Shown: positions 1-12,494, counted from the first letter of the stretch. The stretch: DNA of 64,000 bases from Grifola frondosa (GCA_001683735.1 LUGG01000006.1:1426001-1490000); one strand, 5' to 3'. Notes: a model not told the origin generated them from the letters alone. A program made the numbers and translations.

Positions 1-1233
1 GCGCTAAAGGATGTCGCACAGGTTGATGTGTTGGAGGACTATCAGCTCCTGATTGTCCTATCGGGTGAGTCGTGAAGATCCGTGTAGCGAACAATATTGA
101 TGATACACCAATTTTTAGAGCGACAAGTCATCACCTTCCCTCTTGATGCATTGGACCCTCGAGATCCTTTATCTGGGTTGAAGCGCGCGAAGAGAATAGC
201 ATCCCATATATCCTTCTTCAAGGCGGGTGTCTGTCTTGGGAAGACACTAGTTGGTCGTGAAAGCTAGCCCACTTTCCAGTACCATCAAGACTCTGGAGCC
301 CATCGACCAAAACATTCGCGGGAGAAGCAAGCCGACGTTCCGGAAGCTGTTGCAAGGCGGCAATGACACTTTGCGGGTTTTAAGGTGCTTCACATTTGAG
401 GAAGGAATATGCTTTGCAGTCCTGATAATCTTATTGTAGGAGTTCTACATCCCAGTACAGTCAAGTTCTATCCATTTCCTCAAGACGAAGCTCTGCGTTG
501 GCTGTACAAACGGCTTCGAGATCGTTGATTTGGAGACGTTGGATACGCAAGGTCTTTTGGACCCGGCTGATGCGTCTCTAGATTTCGTCCGAAAGCGCGA
601 GAATCTCCGACCAATAGCTATATACCGAATAGACAACGAGTTCTTGTTATGCTATGACGGTAAGTCGTCGATTTTATCATTTGTCTGTTACTGATGCTCA
701 TTTATGTTGGAAGAATTCGCTTTCTATGTTAACAAAACTGGCTGGCGGTCGCGGAAGGACTTTATGGTGTACTGGGAGGGCTCACCATCTAGTTTTGGTG
801 AATGAATTTCAAAAATAATGCATGTCTTTTGATTGCTGACATACTACCAGCTCTGCACTACCCTTATGTCCTTGCGTTTGAGCCGACTTTTGTGGAAATC
901 CACCACGTAGAGACCGGGTCCGTGTCTCAAATTGTCCAGGGCAATAACCTCCGCTGTCTCTTCGCCGACACACCCCCATCGACGACGCACTCTGCAAACC
1001 AATACAACAACCCGTACCAGCTAGGATACAACCCATACGGCTCTCCCGTTCCATCCCCGACATCCTCGTATGGCAGCCGAGCATCTTTGAACGGGTACGG
1101 CCCACCACCGCCCCCGTATCCGAACCCGTACCAGGCGCGCGTGCAGCAGCTGTCGCGGAGCTGCGATGAGATCCTTATGGTATCGGACGACCGCGTCATG
1201 CGCCTGCAAATGTCCATCCCTCCTGCGCAATAG
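1..1233 (+). CDS. Rho1 guanine nucleotide exchange factor, C-terminal citron homology (CNH) domain (5' partial)
   Basis: The gene enters from outside the window and ends at the stop at 1231-1233. The spliced product matches the CNH domain that closes fungal Rom1/Rom2-type RhoGEFs; landmarks include SIHFLKTKLCVGC, FEIVDLETLDTQGLLDP, IAIYRI and FAFYVNKTGWRSR. It is followed by a Pro/Tyr/Ser-rich tail. In this family DH and PH domains lie upstream (outside the window) and activate Rho1 in the cell-wall integrity pathway, while the CNH domain helps place the protein at the cell cortex. Introns with good GT..AG borders lie at 65-118, 377-439, 660-713 and 798-850. The reading frame slips near 250-254: the upstream frame meets TAG while clear CNH sequence continues in another frame, as if two bases were lost. 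Family assignment is firm; whether it is the Rom2 orthologue is inference. Confidence 0.85.
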
Positions 1234-1719
1234 CCTCTGGCGGATCTGGTATCTGCCCGCAGCAGTTGCTAGTGACGAGGATGACCCCCCGATGACGCAT
1301 CTTGTGTATTTTGCTGCTCTTTCATCTACTTAATTCTTCCCCACCCCCACCTGGTCTTCGTATACTGATTGGTATCATCCCTCTGCACGTAGTATTCCCT
1401 GTCTTGAAGTGTGATGCCTGTTGTTGTTCACTCATCCATTCAGATTCCTCCTCCCTACACAACATATATATCCTATCCTGCATTTGTAACTGAGATCATT
1501 GTTATGATACGCGTAGCTAACCTATATTTGAGCATGATAGAATCTGAAGGCGTTGCATATCTGAAAGTTGTCGCCACTCCAGAGAAAAGTGAGACAATCC
1601 GGTATGTATGCCAACTCCGATCAATTGCGTTCTACACTAGTATATATGAGCTTCTGTACAACTTGCACTTTTAGCAACAACCCCCTGGATATACCGACAA
1701 AGACAACTCGATAGATATA
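1234..1719. other. Intergenic, convergent 3' ends
   Basis: This stretch holds the presumed 3' UTRs of the RhoGEF gene (+) and the carnitine acetyltransferase gene (-). Short open frames here show no family features. I see no repeat or RNA gene. Confidence 0.6.
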
Positions 1720-4599
1720 TCATAGCTTGGACTTGGCACCGGTAGAGCCATCCTTGGCCAGAGCGGCGTGCAGATCATATAGATCGCTCGCCGCACGCTC
1801 GAGCTCTGCACAGAACTCGGCATTGGGCATTTCAGTGCGCGACGTGACCGTGAATTGCAGGAAATCTACAAATGCGACATGTCAGCCCAAAAGCATAAAC
1901 TTATGACTGAGAAGAGACCCACCGTCGAAGCCAGTCATATACGCAACACCGAAACCATCGGGAACGACCTGATAGGCACATATTAGAAAATACGAAGTAA
2001 GACAGAGAGGTGGAGGCGCACCTCGCCCCAGCCGTAAGGTCCGAAGTGCTTCGACCAGATTGCAGACGTGCTCAGTACCCAGTAACTGGAGCGCTGGACT
2101 ACGGGGTTCGAGAACAATGCAGGAAGCTGCTCGCCTTCCTTCAATAGCTTCTTCAAGCCTATATCGTATAAGGAACGTTAATGTCCATAGACTCCAACTA
2201 CAAGAGCCACGCTTACCAAGCAAATGCCTATCAATCCCAAGGCCTGCACCCGCCATGCGCGCCCAGCGCCCATGTACAGTAACAGCACGTTTGAACAGCT
2301 CGGCTTTCTGCAGCGAACTGACGCTCGTATCGTCCATGCTCTTGACCCAGTCATCGCCCTCCTGGGTCACGACGCGGATCGCCTCCGTGCGGCCCTTGAG
2401 GAACTTACGTACTGACGCCGCCTCGTAGGTGCCACCGTTGCGGCGCTCGCCACGGGAACGGAGCAATCGCGCATATGCGAGCTGGATGATGAGCTGAGTC
2501 CACGAATCGGGGGACACGCCAAACGCCTTGATCGCGGCCTTGCCGTACGGAGTGCGCACCACGTTCATCGCCTGAGTGCCGATTAGCGCCGCGGCGGCAG
2601 CAGTTGCTTCACCGATGGCAGTCTGTGTCGCAGCAGAGACATTCCAGTCGAGCGCGGTCGGGAGGCGCGCGGACGCCGAAACGGAGGAAGCAGAATCTGC
2701 GAACCCTGGCGCAGCAATGATGTCGAGCACGCGATCGCAAAGCGCAACTGTGGGTGTGCCATCCATCACGGAATGCTCACCGACGAAGCCGGCCTTGCCG
2801 TCATCGAGCACAACGAATTGGCATGGCTTGTCCATCCAACGGTTGCGCAGCCCGAGCTGCACGCCGCCGTTCGCCTGGGGCGTTACAGCGCCATGCCAGA
2901 GATTCCGGCTGTGGTCTATAAAGGTGGGTGCGTGCTCGGTGTCCAGGCAGAGCACAAAGGCAGCGGAGTGGATGGTGGACAGAATGGACGCGTTATGCGG
3001 GTCTGCAGCAAGCGTAACATAGTCCTGCAAATGAAGGTCATCAAGGGGTTAAAAGTCAGGCAGAAGAGATCAGACCATACCTTGGCCCAGACATCCCGAT
3101 TGGACGCGGTCAGGACACCGACACCTGGGACTCCTCGGTAGTACTATCATATATATGCTGGATCTGCCTAATGCGGATTTTAACCATCTGCAAGAGAAAC
3201 AAACATAAGATCGCTCACTTCTGCAGCTCCTCGAGGCTCAAAAGCCGACCATCTTGCCAGGGCTCAAGCTTCCACACACGACCGCGCCGTAAAACGACGA
3301 CGTGGCCTGAATCGCCACGATCTGCCTGCTTCGCGTGGCTCACGCTCCAATCGACCCCCTCGCCGGGAACACGACAGCAGTCGAACATCCATCTAGTTTC
3401 AGAGGTTCAGCTCATCTATAGACAGCATAAATTATTTCACACAACTGGCCAGCACAATAGTGCACATATAAGATCATAATCAAGAAGCCCTCCTGGCATA
3501 TAACGTGACGTGAAGAAAAATGATACACACCGCCAAGTGTCCATGCAAATAGGGCCCTCTTTCGTGGCTTCGGGAGGAACCTGGCCAAGCTTGAATTGCT
3601 GACGGAATTGCATACCGGCGCGTACGAGGGACGCGGCCCGGTGGAGAGCAGTCTGAGGAAGGTTCGCGGGATGTTCGTTGAAGCCATCTGAGAGGAAGCG
3701 ACAAGGAAGGTAATCAGAAAGTGCATACAAGGAGTATAAACGCCCATATAACAAATTGAGCATGCATATAACGAGCGAAAAGGTATTCCGACGAGCGAAT
3801 ACAGAGGATGGCAATTCGTACAGAAATACAAGGCACAAAGGTCGCCATATGCACATATACTCCGCCATGAGGGTGCCATAGATTCGTAACATACTCCGAA
3901 TTACTGAAACTTGCAAATTGAAATTTAAAGAAAGGAATACGTACAATAATACGAGACGTTGATTACCACCTAGATGAGACGACGCTTGAGATGAGCAACA
4001 CGTCGGCCTATTTTCTTCGAACACGAAGGCGATGTAAGACTGCACATCGTAGCTAACCCTCGGTTAGACACTTGGCCAATGGTTCAGCGACCGAATACCA
4101 TGGATAATTGTAGAGCATCCGTACAGCTTTCGCACTACAATTATCCATGCCGTTCAGGAACAGCGACGGTATGCAGCCCTACATGCATTTAAAAAGAACT
4201 TACCGAGTCCCGGTAAGTCAGGTACGCGCCATCGTCCCACCATTCCTCAAGCCAGTGCTGTCTGCCGGGCTCTTGGCTCCACTTCAACAGTCTCTCCTGT
4301 AGCTCGGCCGACAAACCAGTAGCAGCGAATTCGTCCACTAGTTTGGCAGCCTCCGCATACTCTTCCTCAGACCATGCAATAGGGCGAAGTGAATCTTTGA
4401 GCTTCGCGAGCGTGTCTGCGAGCGCAGGAACGGGCAGAGAGGGAAGCTTGCTCTGCGCTGCGAAGGTGGGACCAGGAAGAGGTGCGGGCGCAAGCTTCTT
4501 CCAGTTGGCAGTGCGAGTAAAAGAGAGAGCTGTGGACATTGTGCGAGGTGCGGGGGTGGGGCGGATGCGGGGTAAACGGAGGAGGGTTGAACTGAGCAT
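1720..4599 (-). CDS. CAT2: Carnitine O-acetyltransferase, dual mitochondrial/peroxisomal targeting signals
   Basis: Nine exons (4204-4599, 3945-3969, 3531-3687, 3219-3392, 3081-3167, 2217-3024, 2022-2158, 1923-1968, 1720-1865) encode about 658 residues, typical for the choline/carnitine acyltransferase family. The enzyme moves acetyl groups between CoA and carnitine so that peroxisomal or cytosolic acetyl units can enter mitochondria. Visible landmarks are WLEEWWDDGAYLTYRDS, CMDTWR followed by WMFDCCRVPG, the catalytic-His block GEHSVMDGTPT, the RGERRNGGTYEAASVRKF block and SSYWVLSTS near the end. The N terminus (MLSSTLLRLPRIRP..., Arg/Ser/Leu-rich, no acidic residue) looks like a mitochondrial presequence, with a second Met about 20 residues in. 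The protein ends in SKL, a consensus PTS1 peroxisomal signal. The frame slips by one base near 3130-3137, between IYDSTTEE and VPGVGVLTASNRDVW, so one base seems missing. The gene symbol follows yeast CAT2 by architecture. Confidence 0.92.
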
Positions 4600-5246
4600 G
4601 GAGGCCGGGTATAAGAGGACCTGGAGAACACGCTCTGCTGTCGCGACAAGGTAGGTCGGAATTCGTATTTAACAGTCTCGTAAGACCGGCATGAGAGGCT
4701 GTCGGAGTCTCTCGCTGCCATACCCAGTGCTCACCGCGTCCGCCAGCGTTCCGTTTGCCTTCCCCGGTTCACGTGAATCTTCACTAAATCCTTTTTTCTC
4801 ATTGGCCCCCGCATTCCCTTTTTCGATCACTTGCCTGCTTCGGAATCGGATCGGAATCTGTCCTCATCTCTCTGTCACATCACGCAGTTGCTGGTCACAC
4901 TGGATCCTCATAACGGTTGTCACGACATATGTGTGGCATGTACATTGGCGCAGGAAAACCAACGTTAACGAAGCCATCTCTTTGTCGTGCGTACGTACCG
5001 GAGCTAGGCTACACATACTTTACTAGTCAGTGCAATCGTGACACCGCATAATCGTTAATGATCTAATTCACGGTCGTGAGCTCATAAATGTCAAGGATCG
5101 CTCATTACAAAAGTATCCAAGCAAAGCACGTACGCTACCAAATAGTCTAACAAAACACGCATGTTAATAACTAACCAGCTCCGACAAAGGGTACCAATCA
5201 TTGTAGTAATGTACGCAGCAGGATCGACGCCACACCACACCAACTC
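4600..5246. other. Intergenic: promoter of the carnitine acetyltransferase and 3' flank of the DnaJ gene
   Basis: No conserved coding potential on either strand. The part next to 4600 must contain the promoter of the minus-strand carnitine acetyltransferase gene. I found no convincing TATA box. Confidence 0.5.
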
Positions 5247-7859
5247 TTAATGTGCGACCTGCGGCGCCGGCGAACTTGCCTTCTCCCGCATCTGCGCCGC
5301 AGCTTCCTGCCTCTTCGCGCGCCGGGCTTGCGCCTGCATCTGCTGGTGCTTGGACTTGCCAGAAGCAGCTTCGGCAACCATGCTGAGTGAGGAGCATCAG
5401 CAAGAAAAATTGGCTGGAATGACAAAATGCCTACCGTTCGAGTTCTCTGCGTTCCTCATCAGATTCATCAGGCACGGTGGACTTGAAGACAGCGCCGGTC
5501 AAGAGTAGCCCCTGCATCCAGGGTTAGTTGAAAAACTGCCCACAAATACCAGTCATTGCAACATACCTTGGCCCTATTATACAAGATAGCATCCGACACT
5601 CCAGGCTCTTTCAGCACATGGTCTACAACCTGTTTCGATACAACGCTATTCCGTCAGAAGACTTTATAACGAATCTGAGTGCTTGCACTCACTTCTCGCA
5701 GAACCTGTACAACCTCGAACCTGGTACCACGCCATGAGGCAAGCATGATCTGCGCGAGGGATCATGATCGAATATTGCTAACCAGAGGGGAAAATAAATC
5801 TACTTACTTTGCCAGTGACGTCTTCTTCTAGCGCTCGCAGTTCTTCCTCACCAAGCTCGCCCTTCAATTGTAGCTTTTCCATTTCCTAACAGTCCCAGGC
5901 GTTAGCCATGCAGATCGCACGAACAGTAGGATGGCGATTGTCATGGGTCATAAACTTACCTGTAGTACCTGTTGCACACCGAGACTGCGGTGGAATCCAT
6001 GAGAATGAGAGCCAAAGCCTATGTTGTAAGAACTCACGCGCTACCAATCACGCCCCAAGCATCCTTTGCAACAGAACCCTTCTCCTTCAGGCGGGAGAAG
6101 AATCCAGGGCTGGATACAACATGTTCAACGAAACGTCATTTGACATGGAAAAGACTGTCCACTCACATGCCAAGGAATTTTCTGGACTTCAAAAAAGACG
6201 TCGCTTTCATCATGTATACGTTTCCAATCGTATGCAGCAACTGTCACGACGGAGTACCGGACACATTAGGGCCCCATTAGCGATCGATGACCAGCGAGCA
6301 CAGCGCACTCACCTCTACGCCGAAACTCTCAAGCTTCAGATCATCCGCCTCCCTGCGCATCTTCGCCTCGAACGCGACCGTTTCGGTATCATCCTTCTCT
6401 CCAGGATGCTTCGCCTCCACGAACGGCCGCAGCCGCTCGATCAGCTTCTTCTCCAAAGTCGAGATCCGCTCCTCCATGTTCTTCCTCCGCTCGTCCTCGA
6501 GCTCCTGCAGCTTCTTCTTCTGTTCGGGCGACAACTTCGGGCGTTTCTTCGCGTGTGCCTCTTTCTCCTTTTCCTTGAGATTCGTCGTCGAGGACGAGGC
6601 AATTCCGCTAGCAGGCGAAGGCGATGGTGATGGCGCGGGGGCGGCGTGGGGATGAGGGAGGAATACGGCGCGGAGCCGTTGGTCGGGCTGGTCGGGTGTT
6701 GCGGTGTGGGCGAGACGGGCGTGGGGGAGGACGGGATGGTGGAGCCAGCTGCTGTGGGCGTGGCGATACCTGACGCTTCGTTCATCTCTTTTTCCATTTC
6801 TGCTTTTTCCTCTTCGGACATCATGGTCGTTGCGACGGACGTCATCTCTTTCATCAGCGAAATCTCTCCGATCTGTACAAAAATTTGCGGTGAGGTGTGG
6901 CATATCCTGAGATTATGCGGAACGAAATGACAGAGGAGTTCGGATCATTAGTCCGCTCAAAGAAATGTTTGCTCAGGAGTCGAAGGGGTGGGGAGGGCGC
7001 GGGATGCAGTGTAAAGCCACTTGGCCACATGATAGGCCTTTGTGGGCTACCGCTACCGGAAGAAAGGCAGTAAATCAACAGCCGATAGGTGAAAGGCGAC
7101 GTCTCCGAAGCAGTCTGCCACCCCACGAGTTCCTGAGCATACACTTCCTCTGCGGACCAATGTTCTGAAACTAACTGGAAAGGACGAACTTACGTAGTCC
7201 TTGAATCGCTCTCCGCCAAACACATTCGCGAAGAACCCTGCCGCATCCTCCATACCGACGCCGCCCTCCTTGTCCACCTGGACCCGCAGTCAGCCGTCGG
7301 CTAAACACACAAATCACACGATGATCGCTCACCATGGAAGCGCCATTCTTGTCATACACTGCGCGCAGATTCTATACGCAAATATCTCGCTCAGTATCAA
7401 TGCAACGCAAACGCAAGAACTACCGCATGAACGCACAGGATCCGAGAGCACTTGATATGCTTTGCTACGGATGGTTCAGCGTCGCCATCCTGACAAGACA
7501 ACAGGACATCCCACACACCTGATCTCCTTAAATTTCTCTTCCGCGTCAGGAGAGGGGTTCTTATCCGGATGGTACTAACGACGACATTGCACCAAAGGAG
7601 TGCCCGACGAGGACGAGCGGAACGATACGGAGATCAGCACAGTGATCCAGCCTATACTCAGGATTTCTCGCACCTTGAAGGCTTCTTTGCGGTATGCTTT
7701 CTTCAGCTCTGTATCGCCAACGTCGGGAGACACGCCCAGCTGCATGGATGCAGCGAGAAATAGGGCAAATGCGGAGTGGGCGGATTCAGTGATATCATCC
7801 GTCGCAGTTGATTGCCAACTGCGTACCAAATCATAGTATCCTGTCTCGACGGGTGCCAT
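5247..7859 (-). CDS. DnaJ (Hsp40) co-chaperone with C-terminal DNAJ-X domain, CAJ1/DJP1-like
   Basis: The start at 7859 begins MAPVETGYYDL and is followed by a J domain split over several small exons: LGVSPDVGDTELKKAYRKEA, then YHPDKNPSPDAEEKFKEIS with the Hsp70-activating HPD tripeptide near 7560-7574, then KAYQVLSDP and NLRAVYDKNG. Next come a glycine/phenylalanine stretch (GFFANVFGGERFKDY), a long Ser/Pro linker, a Lys/Glu-rich coiled coil around 6430-6600 and the DNAJ-X-type C-terminal region. The end is EKASSPAPQVAH. Known members (yeast Caj1, Djp1) are cytosolic J proteins without the zinc-finger and peptide-binding domains of classical DnaJ; Djp1 assists peroxisomal import. The neighbour here is a peroxisomal enzyme gene, but the pairing may be chance. 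Family call is firm; the exact orthologue is not resolved. Confidence 0.88.
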
Positions 7860-8425
7860 AGCAGATAATGTTGTACAGGATACAACGTCCCCGAGGTAAA
7901 CAGAAATTATGTGAACGGAGCTCTTGAGGGAATAAAGAAACACGGACTTGCATAGCTTCTGCTGTTGAGCAGCGTCTAAGTACGGCACGGCTGTTGCCGG
8001 CGCCAGGAAGCGCCCATGATCGTCTCCACTGACACACCCACACTTACATCATACGATCCACTCGACCAGATGGGTGACACAAGGAAACAGACAAACGAAA
8101 GCTGGGTATAATGCGAAGCTGATACTACTAATAATAAACGATGCGTAGAAAATAGAATGCAGCAGAAGTACATGAACACTTCTATATGAAACCGGATACG
8201 CATCAGCGGCGGATACTTGTAATAGGTATGTTAATTGGTGTAGGGTGCGGTGATATGTACGTGAGGAAGATAGATATGGTATGCAAGATGCGAAGATCCT
8301 AATAAATACATATAGAAATGCGCGTTTCAGATGCGGATATTGAGAACCGAGATGAAAGGATGCAAATAAAGACCCAAACAATACGGCCTCGAAACCCTCA
8401 CGTTAATTTGGATGAACACGGGCCG
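7860..8425. other. Intergenic, promoter side of the DnaJ gene
   Basis: AT-rich stretch between two minus-strand genes. It should contain the DnaJ promoter and the 3' UTR of the Ser-rich gene. No feature with family support was seen. Confidence 0.5.
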
Positions 8426-9291
8426 TCACGACGGCGGGTCCTGCGCACCCACTTTTTCCGAGGCATGTGACAAAAACCGCACCATCTTCCGTGGCACGAG
8501 CCCCGCGGACCCCGCATCGTCCTCCGACGAGTCCGTCGTGACGACAGGGCTCGCCGAGCGCGAGGATGATCCTGAGTTTTTGCGCCCGGGCAGCAGCCTC
8601 GCCATGCGCAACTGCAACTTCGCCGAGAACAGCGCTGCAGTCGCGCTGCGGCTCGAGCGCGGCGTTGACGGGGCATTTGATGTGAGCGTGGATAGCGAGG
8701 CGTCGGACGCAGAGGGTGTCCACGGGGTCGGCGAGAGGGCGCTGGCGCTGGCGCTGTCCGTAGCTGTTGAGGTGTCCGGCTTCTTTAAGGATGAACGTTG
8801 TGGGGAAGGAGGAAGCATAGTCGCCGATGCCGATGTGCGTCTGCGCTGCATGCTCGTGCGAGGGGGCGGATCATACCCCTCGCCCTCTCCTGCCTCTCCC
8901 CTGTGTCGGCTGCGGGAGCGTGGGGTCCGCACGGGGACCAGGTGGGGCGTGCGCGAGACGTGCAGCCCCATCGCGATCTGCTCAATCGTCGGGCGCGTAT
9001 CCGGCAAGTCAGAGAAGTTATAGCGAGACGGCGACGGCGGCGTGCTTTCTTCAGGGGTGGAATACATCCCACTGTCCTGCATCCGGTGTGCATGTTCATA
9101 TTTGGCAGCGTGAGAAAATGGGGGTGAGGGGAGGGGGAGGGGGAAGGGGGACTTACGAGTGGACTGCGGTCGCGCCGCCGAGCTGTGGTGGATGAGGAGA
9201 ATGAACGTCGCACGTTGTGCATGATCCTGGAAGCTGTTGTGCGAGGGGTCGACCCGCTCGCAGTTGGGTTATCTACTGTGGGCGTCCACAT
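8426..9291 (-). CDS. Ser/Pro/Thr-rich protein of unknown function
   Basis: Two exons (9157-9291 and 8426-9076) join in phase 0 and give 261 residues, from MWTPTVDNPTASGS to EKVGAQDPPS. I do not recognise a domain. The protein is low in complexity and rich in Ser, Pro, Thr and Arg, with many SP/TP sites such as TPEESTPPSPSR and ALSPTPWTPS, so proline-directed phosphorylation is likely. The least biased segment, YNFSDLPDTRPTIEQIAMGL at the beginning of exon 2, looks like a short ordered or docking motif. A basic stretch (TARRRDRSP) and an AKLQLRMARLLPGRK segment could bind nucleic acid or membranes. The splice junction and clean open frame support a real gene; function is unknown. Confidence 0.6.
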
Positions 9292-10382
9292 GTCTGCGAG
9301 GTGGTGCAGTTAGGATAGTGCAGCACACCGACGAGAGATCGCGCACCGTTGTCTGAGGAGGCTGTCCGCACATGCCGCCGACGAGTCTGGAACAAGTCGT
9401 CCATAGGAGAAATATCAATGGAGATGCTGTCTGGATGGTAAAGGCAGGAACAAAGGGGGGTTTTCGTGGTGGTGATTTGGAAGATGCTGCAGGAGACAGT
9501 GCGGATGACGCGGTCATGTAAGAATTCGGCGGACGGCACGCGACTGGATCGGTGCGGACATCGTCGGAGTGAGACACGCATCCTCGACACAACCGCGGCA
9601 AAACTGGCTGGCGCGCTCTCACGTGGCAGTGTATGTCCAGATTAGGCAGTTATCAAGGTTGGCGCCAGTATTTCGGTGTGAATACAGGTCAGCCGTGGCA
9701 GCCACATATACTCCCTACAGCATGCGCAGTACTATGCACTTATATTGCGTCTGCCATACGTGTCACATATGCACAGACCCAGGCAAGCCGTCATACCAGA
9801 ATAGGTCATCTGCTTCCAATGAAACAAGAATAGTGCAATGCATACCGTTCTGCGGATAAGTATCTAAATAGAGCTGTGTGAATTTTGATACGTGGCCATC
9901 AGTTTATCGAAACTGTTAAAGATGGTCGGACTCGCCGCCTGATTCTTATCATATCGTGTTTCCTGACACCAGTCGCCCACCACCTTCCATTGTAGCCTCA
10001 TACTTACTGCCTTCGATATGACATGCAACTGAGGCATCCTTTTGTATCCCTCGCGCATACACAGTAAACTGTCCGGATAGGACCACATTACGGCGAAAAC
10101 CCTAGGCATAATTTTGCGGTGGAGTTTGCATTTCAGCAATGTTTGTCCGATAATGCTGCAGTAGAAATCGTAAGGTCATCTATAGCTGAGTATGCAAGAC
10201 ATGTACTTACGACACGAAACGCAAAGAGTACCGGTGCAAAACATCAATTTGTCCTCCGAACCTGAGTTCGTACCTTGGGCGTGTAAGCCCTCAGGTTTAA
10301 AAATCCTCCCGCATGTCCGGATATATAGTCAAAGTCTGTACAGATACACCATACACCACACGTATAATCAAACATAACAACA
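9292..10382. other. Long intergenic stretch without a recognisable gene
   Basis: About 1.1 kb between two minus-strand genes. Several open frames of 60-117 codons occur on both strands, but none has biased composition, splice structure or a motif that would support a gene. It presumably holds the promoter of the Ser-rich gene and the 3' UTR of the WLM protease gene. Confidence 0.5.
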
Positions 10383-11491
10383 TTAATTAGTACGAGAAGT
10401 CCCACATCTCTCCTCCAGCTCTTCCTCCTCCTTCTGCAGGCGGCGCATGGTCGCCTCCAGCATCCGTCTCCGCCGCTCCTCGGGCGACTCCTCCCCCGCA
10501 CTCACCGCACCGGGACCCCCGAGCACCTGTGACCCGCCAAGCCCCCCAAGCACACGCTCCTGCGCCTCGAGCTCGAGCGCGGTATGAGCGATGCCCCCAG
10601 CGGGCTCCGCCAAATAATGCGTTCCCTCCTTCTCCGCACGCTCGAACTGCGCAACCTCGCGGTTCAGCGTCGAGTTTAGCTCCTTAAACTGCGCACAAAA
10701 CGGTCAGCGCACACGCCGCCCCCCACGACACAAAAACAGCACGCACGTTATTATCGTGCTCCGCCCACACGTTGTGCGTGAGCTCGTGGCACAGCACGCG
10801 CCGCACCTCCGCGTACGTGCGGAATCCGTCGTATGCGTCAGTGCGCAGCCGCAGCTTCACCGCCTGCCCCGCGTTCACGTTCAGCCCGAGAAGGTGGGGC
10901 GACTCGTGCGGAGCGAGCTCCGTCAGCAGCCCCACCGCGAGCTGGTGCGTGCGCATGACGTGCCGGATAGCGAGGTCCGCCGCGAGCCGCTCGAGCAGAG
11001 CGCGCGCTGCAGGTGGGTTTGGGAGGTGTGGGAGCGGCTCGATGCGGTGGAAGGTATATTGTGAGGATGCGGCGGACGGGGAAGCTGTTGAGCGAAGCTG
11101 ATGGGGTGGGTGAGTATGGAGAGCAGGGATAAATGTGAATGTAAACATACCTTGGCAGGGACGCGCGCAGCGCGTTCTCGGAGGATGCGTGCACGCCGCT
11201 TCTGCTCGTCCTCCACAGCCCGCAGCCCGCCCAGCTCCTCCGCGGTCGGGCCCATCTGAACTTTCATCCCATGCCGGAGCCCCCCTGCGCGAGCGTGTCG
11301 TGCTCGTTGCTTGCGGCCTTCTTACCCTTGTATAGCAGCTTCTGGTTCTCCGGGGGCACGGACGTCAGCTCCTCGAGACGGGCGTGAAGGTAGGCGAGGG
11401 TGTCGTGTGGGAGGAGCGACAGGCGGTGTGTGCTGCCGCGGTGTGAGATCGTGAGCTCTATTGGAGATGCAGAAGACAGGTCGGAGGCCAT
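10383..11491 (-). CDS. Ubiquitin-like domain plus WLM domain metalloprotease (Wss1/Wss2 family)
   Basis: The start at 11491 opens with a ubiquitin-like fold: IELTISHRGSTHRLSLLPHD, LEELTSVPPENQKLLYKGKK. A spacer (GPTAEELGGLRAVEDEQKRR) leads to the WLM domain, whose zinc-protease signature HELTHNVWAEHD lies around 10760-10790; the Glu is catalytic and the histidines bind zinc. A C-terminal helix rich in Glu/Arg ends at 10383. Proteins of this layout, such as the S. pombe UBL-WLM protein, are related to Wss1, which degrades SUMO-linked proteins and DNA-protein crosslinks. At 11279-11286 the frame breaks in a G/C run: LAQ(A)GLRHGMKVQMG needs one more G, so one base is probably missing. A truncated copy of the first 90 bases lies at 27146-27235. 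The Wss1-like role is inferred from the family. Confidence 0.87.
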
Positions 11492-12494
11492 GGGGTATAG
11501 AAAGAACTAGTAGGAGGTAGTAAAAGCAGTGCAACCCGTAAGTACGCGTATGAACTGCTAAAGGCGTTGATCGATCGGCTTCTGATTTGTAAGGCGTGAC
11601 AAATGGGAGTTGACGCCACAGTGAAAGTAACGCCCGTTAAGCGCCAGGTCAGGAAAAGGCGCAGTACAGGAGAATGCAGCATTGCATTTCCTGTGCGCAG
11701 TAGCCAAGCACACCAAGATACACAGCCTAGCCAAGAAAATAGGTTATGCACGAGAATGCAGAACATGAAAAGTGCGGTAGGGCGAGGTGTATCAGGAAAC
11801 ACACGACCTAGCCCACGGGCTCGACTAGAAAAATATTTGCTGAGCGCTGAGCATTGGGGAAAGTGACGGATGGAATTTGTTTGTTCCTTTCTGCAGGAAA
11901 CTAATGCATGGCGTGCAGTTCACAGAAACACGAGACGTAGGGCTACACCGGCTGAGTCGGCGCGAACCATATGGCATCACGATTTTTTTCAAATACTGAT
12001 GAGATAGGCAGACAGACCCGAGTAGCCTCCAAGGATTATCGGATCCTCGAGCTTGCGATTGAGGGAGCTCCATGATCAAAGATGGAATCACGGCAGTGGA
12101 AAATGAGGTTCAAGTTGTTTTCATGACATTTCTTTTGGCAGATAGTATAACCCAAACCAATAATATAGCTTAGTATATAAGTACTTGAATTGTACGATAT
12201 ATTAATTACGATGAAACCCGCGCGGAGACGGACCCTGCAATTATACTGCTGTTGCGTCTCACCCCTCCCCCATCCTTATGTCCTTGTCGTGACCATCGTA
12301 CACGCTATCCATCTTCCTATCTTTATTCTTCTATCTTCTCTGGTGTTCGGTGAGCATCACAATCCGGGTTCATGCCTGGTATCACCGTATTAGCACCTTC
12401 GCCTCTCGCTACTTTTGGATCGACGTTTTCTAGTAACTTCTTCCACCAATCTAGTCATTTGGATAGTCACTGACGTTTCTGACGTCCTTCAGCC
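11492..12494. other. Divergent intergenic region
   Basis: About 1 kb between the starts of the WLM protease gene (-) and the deubiquitinase gene (+), so it should carry both promoters. A TATATAA string lies at 12174-12180 but is more than 300 bp from the plus-strand start. No gene is seen. Confidence 0.5.
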
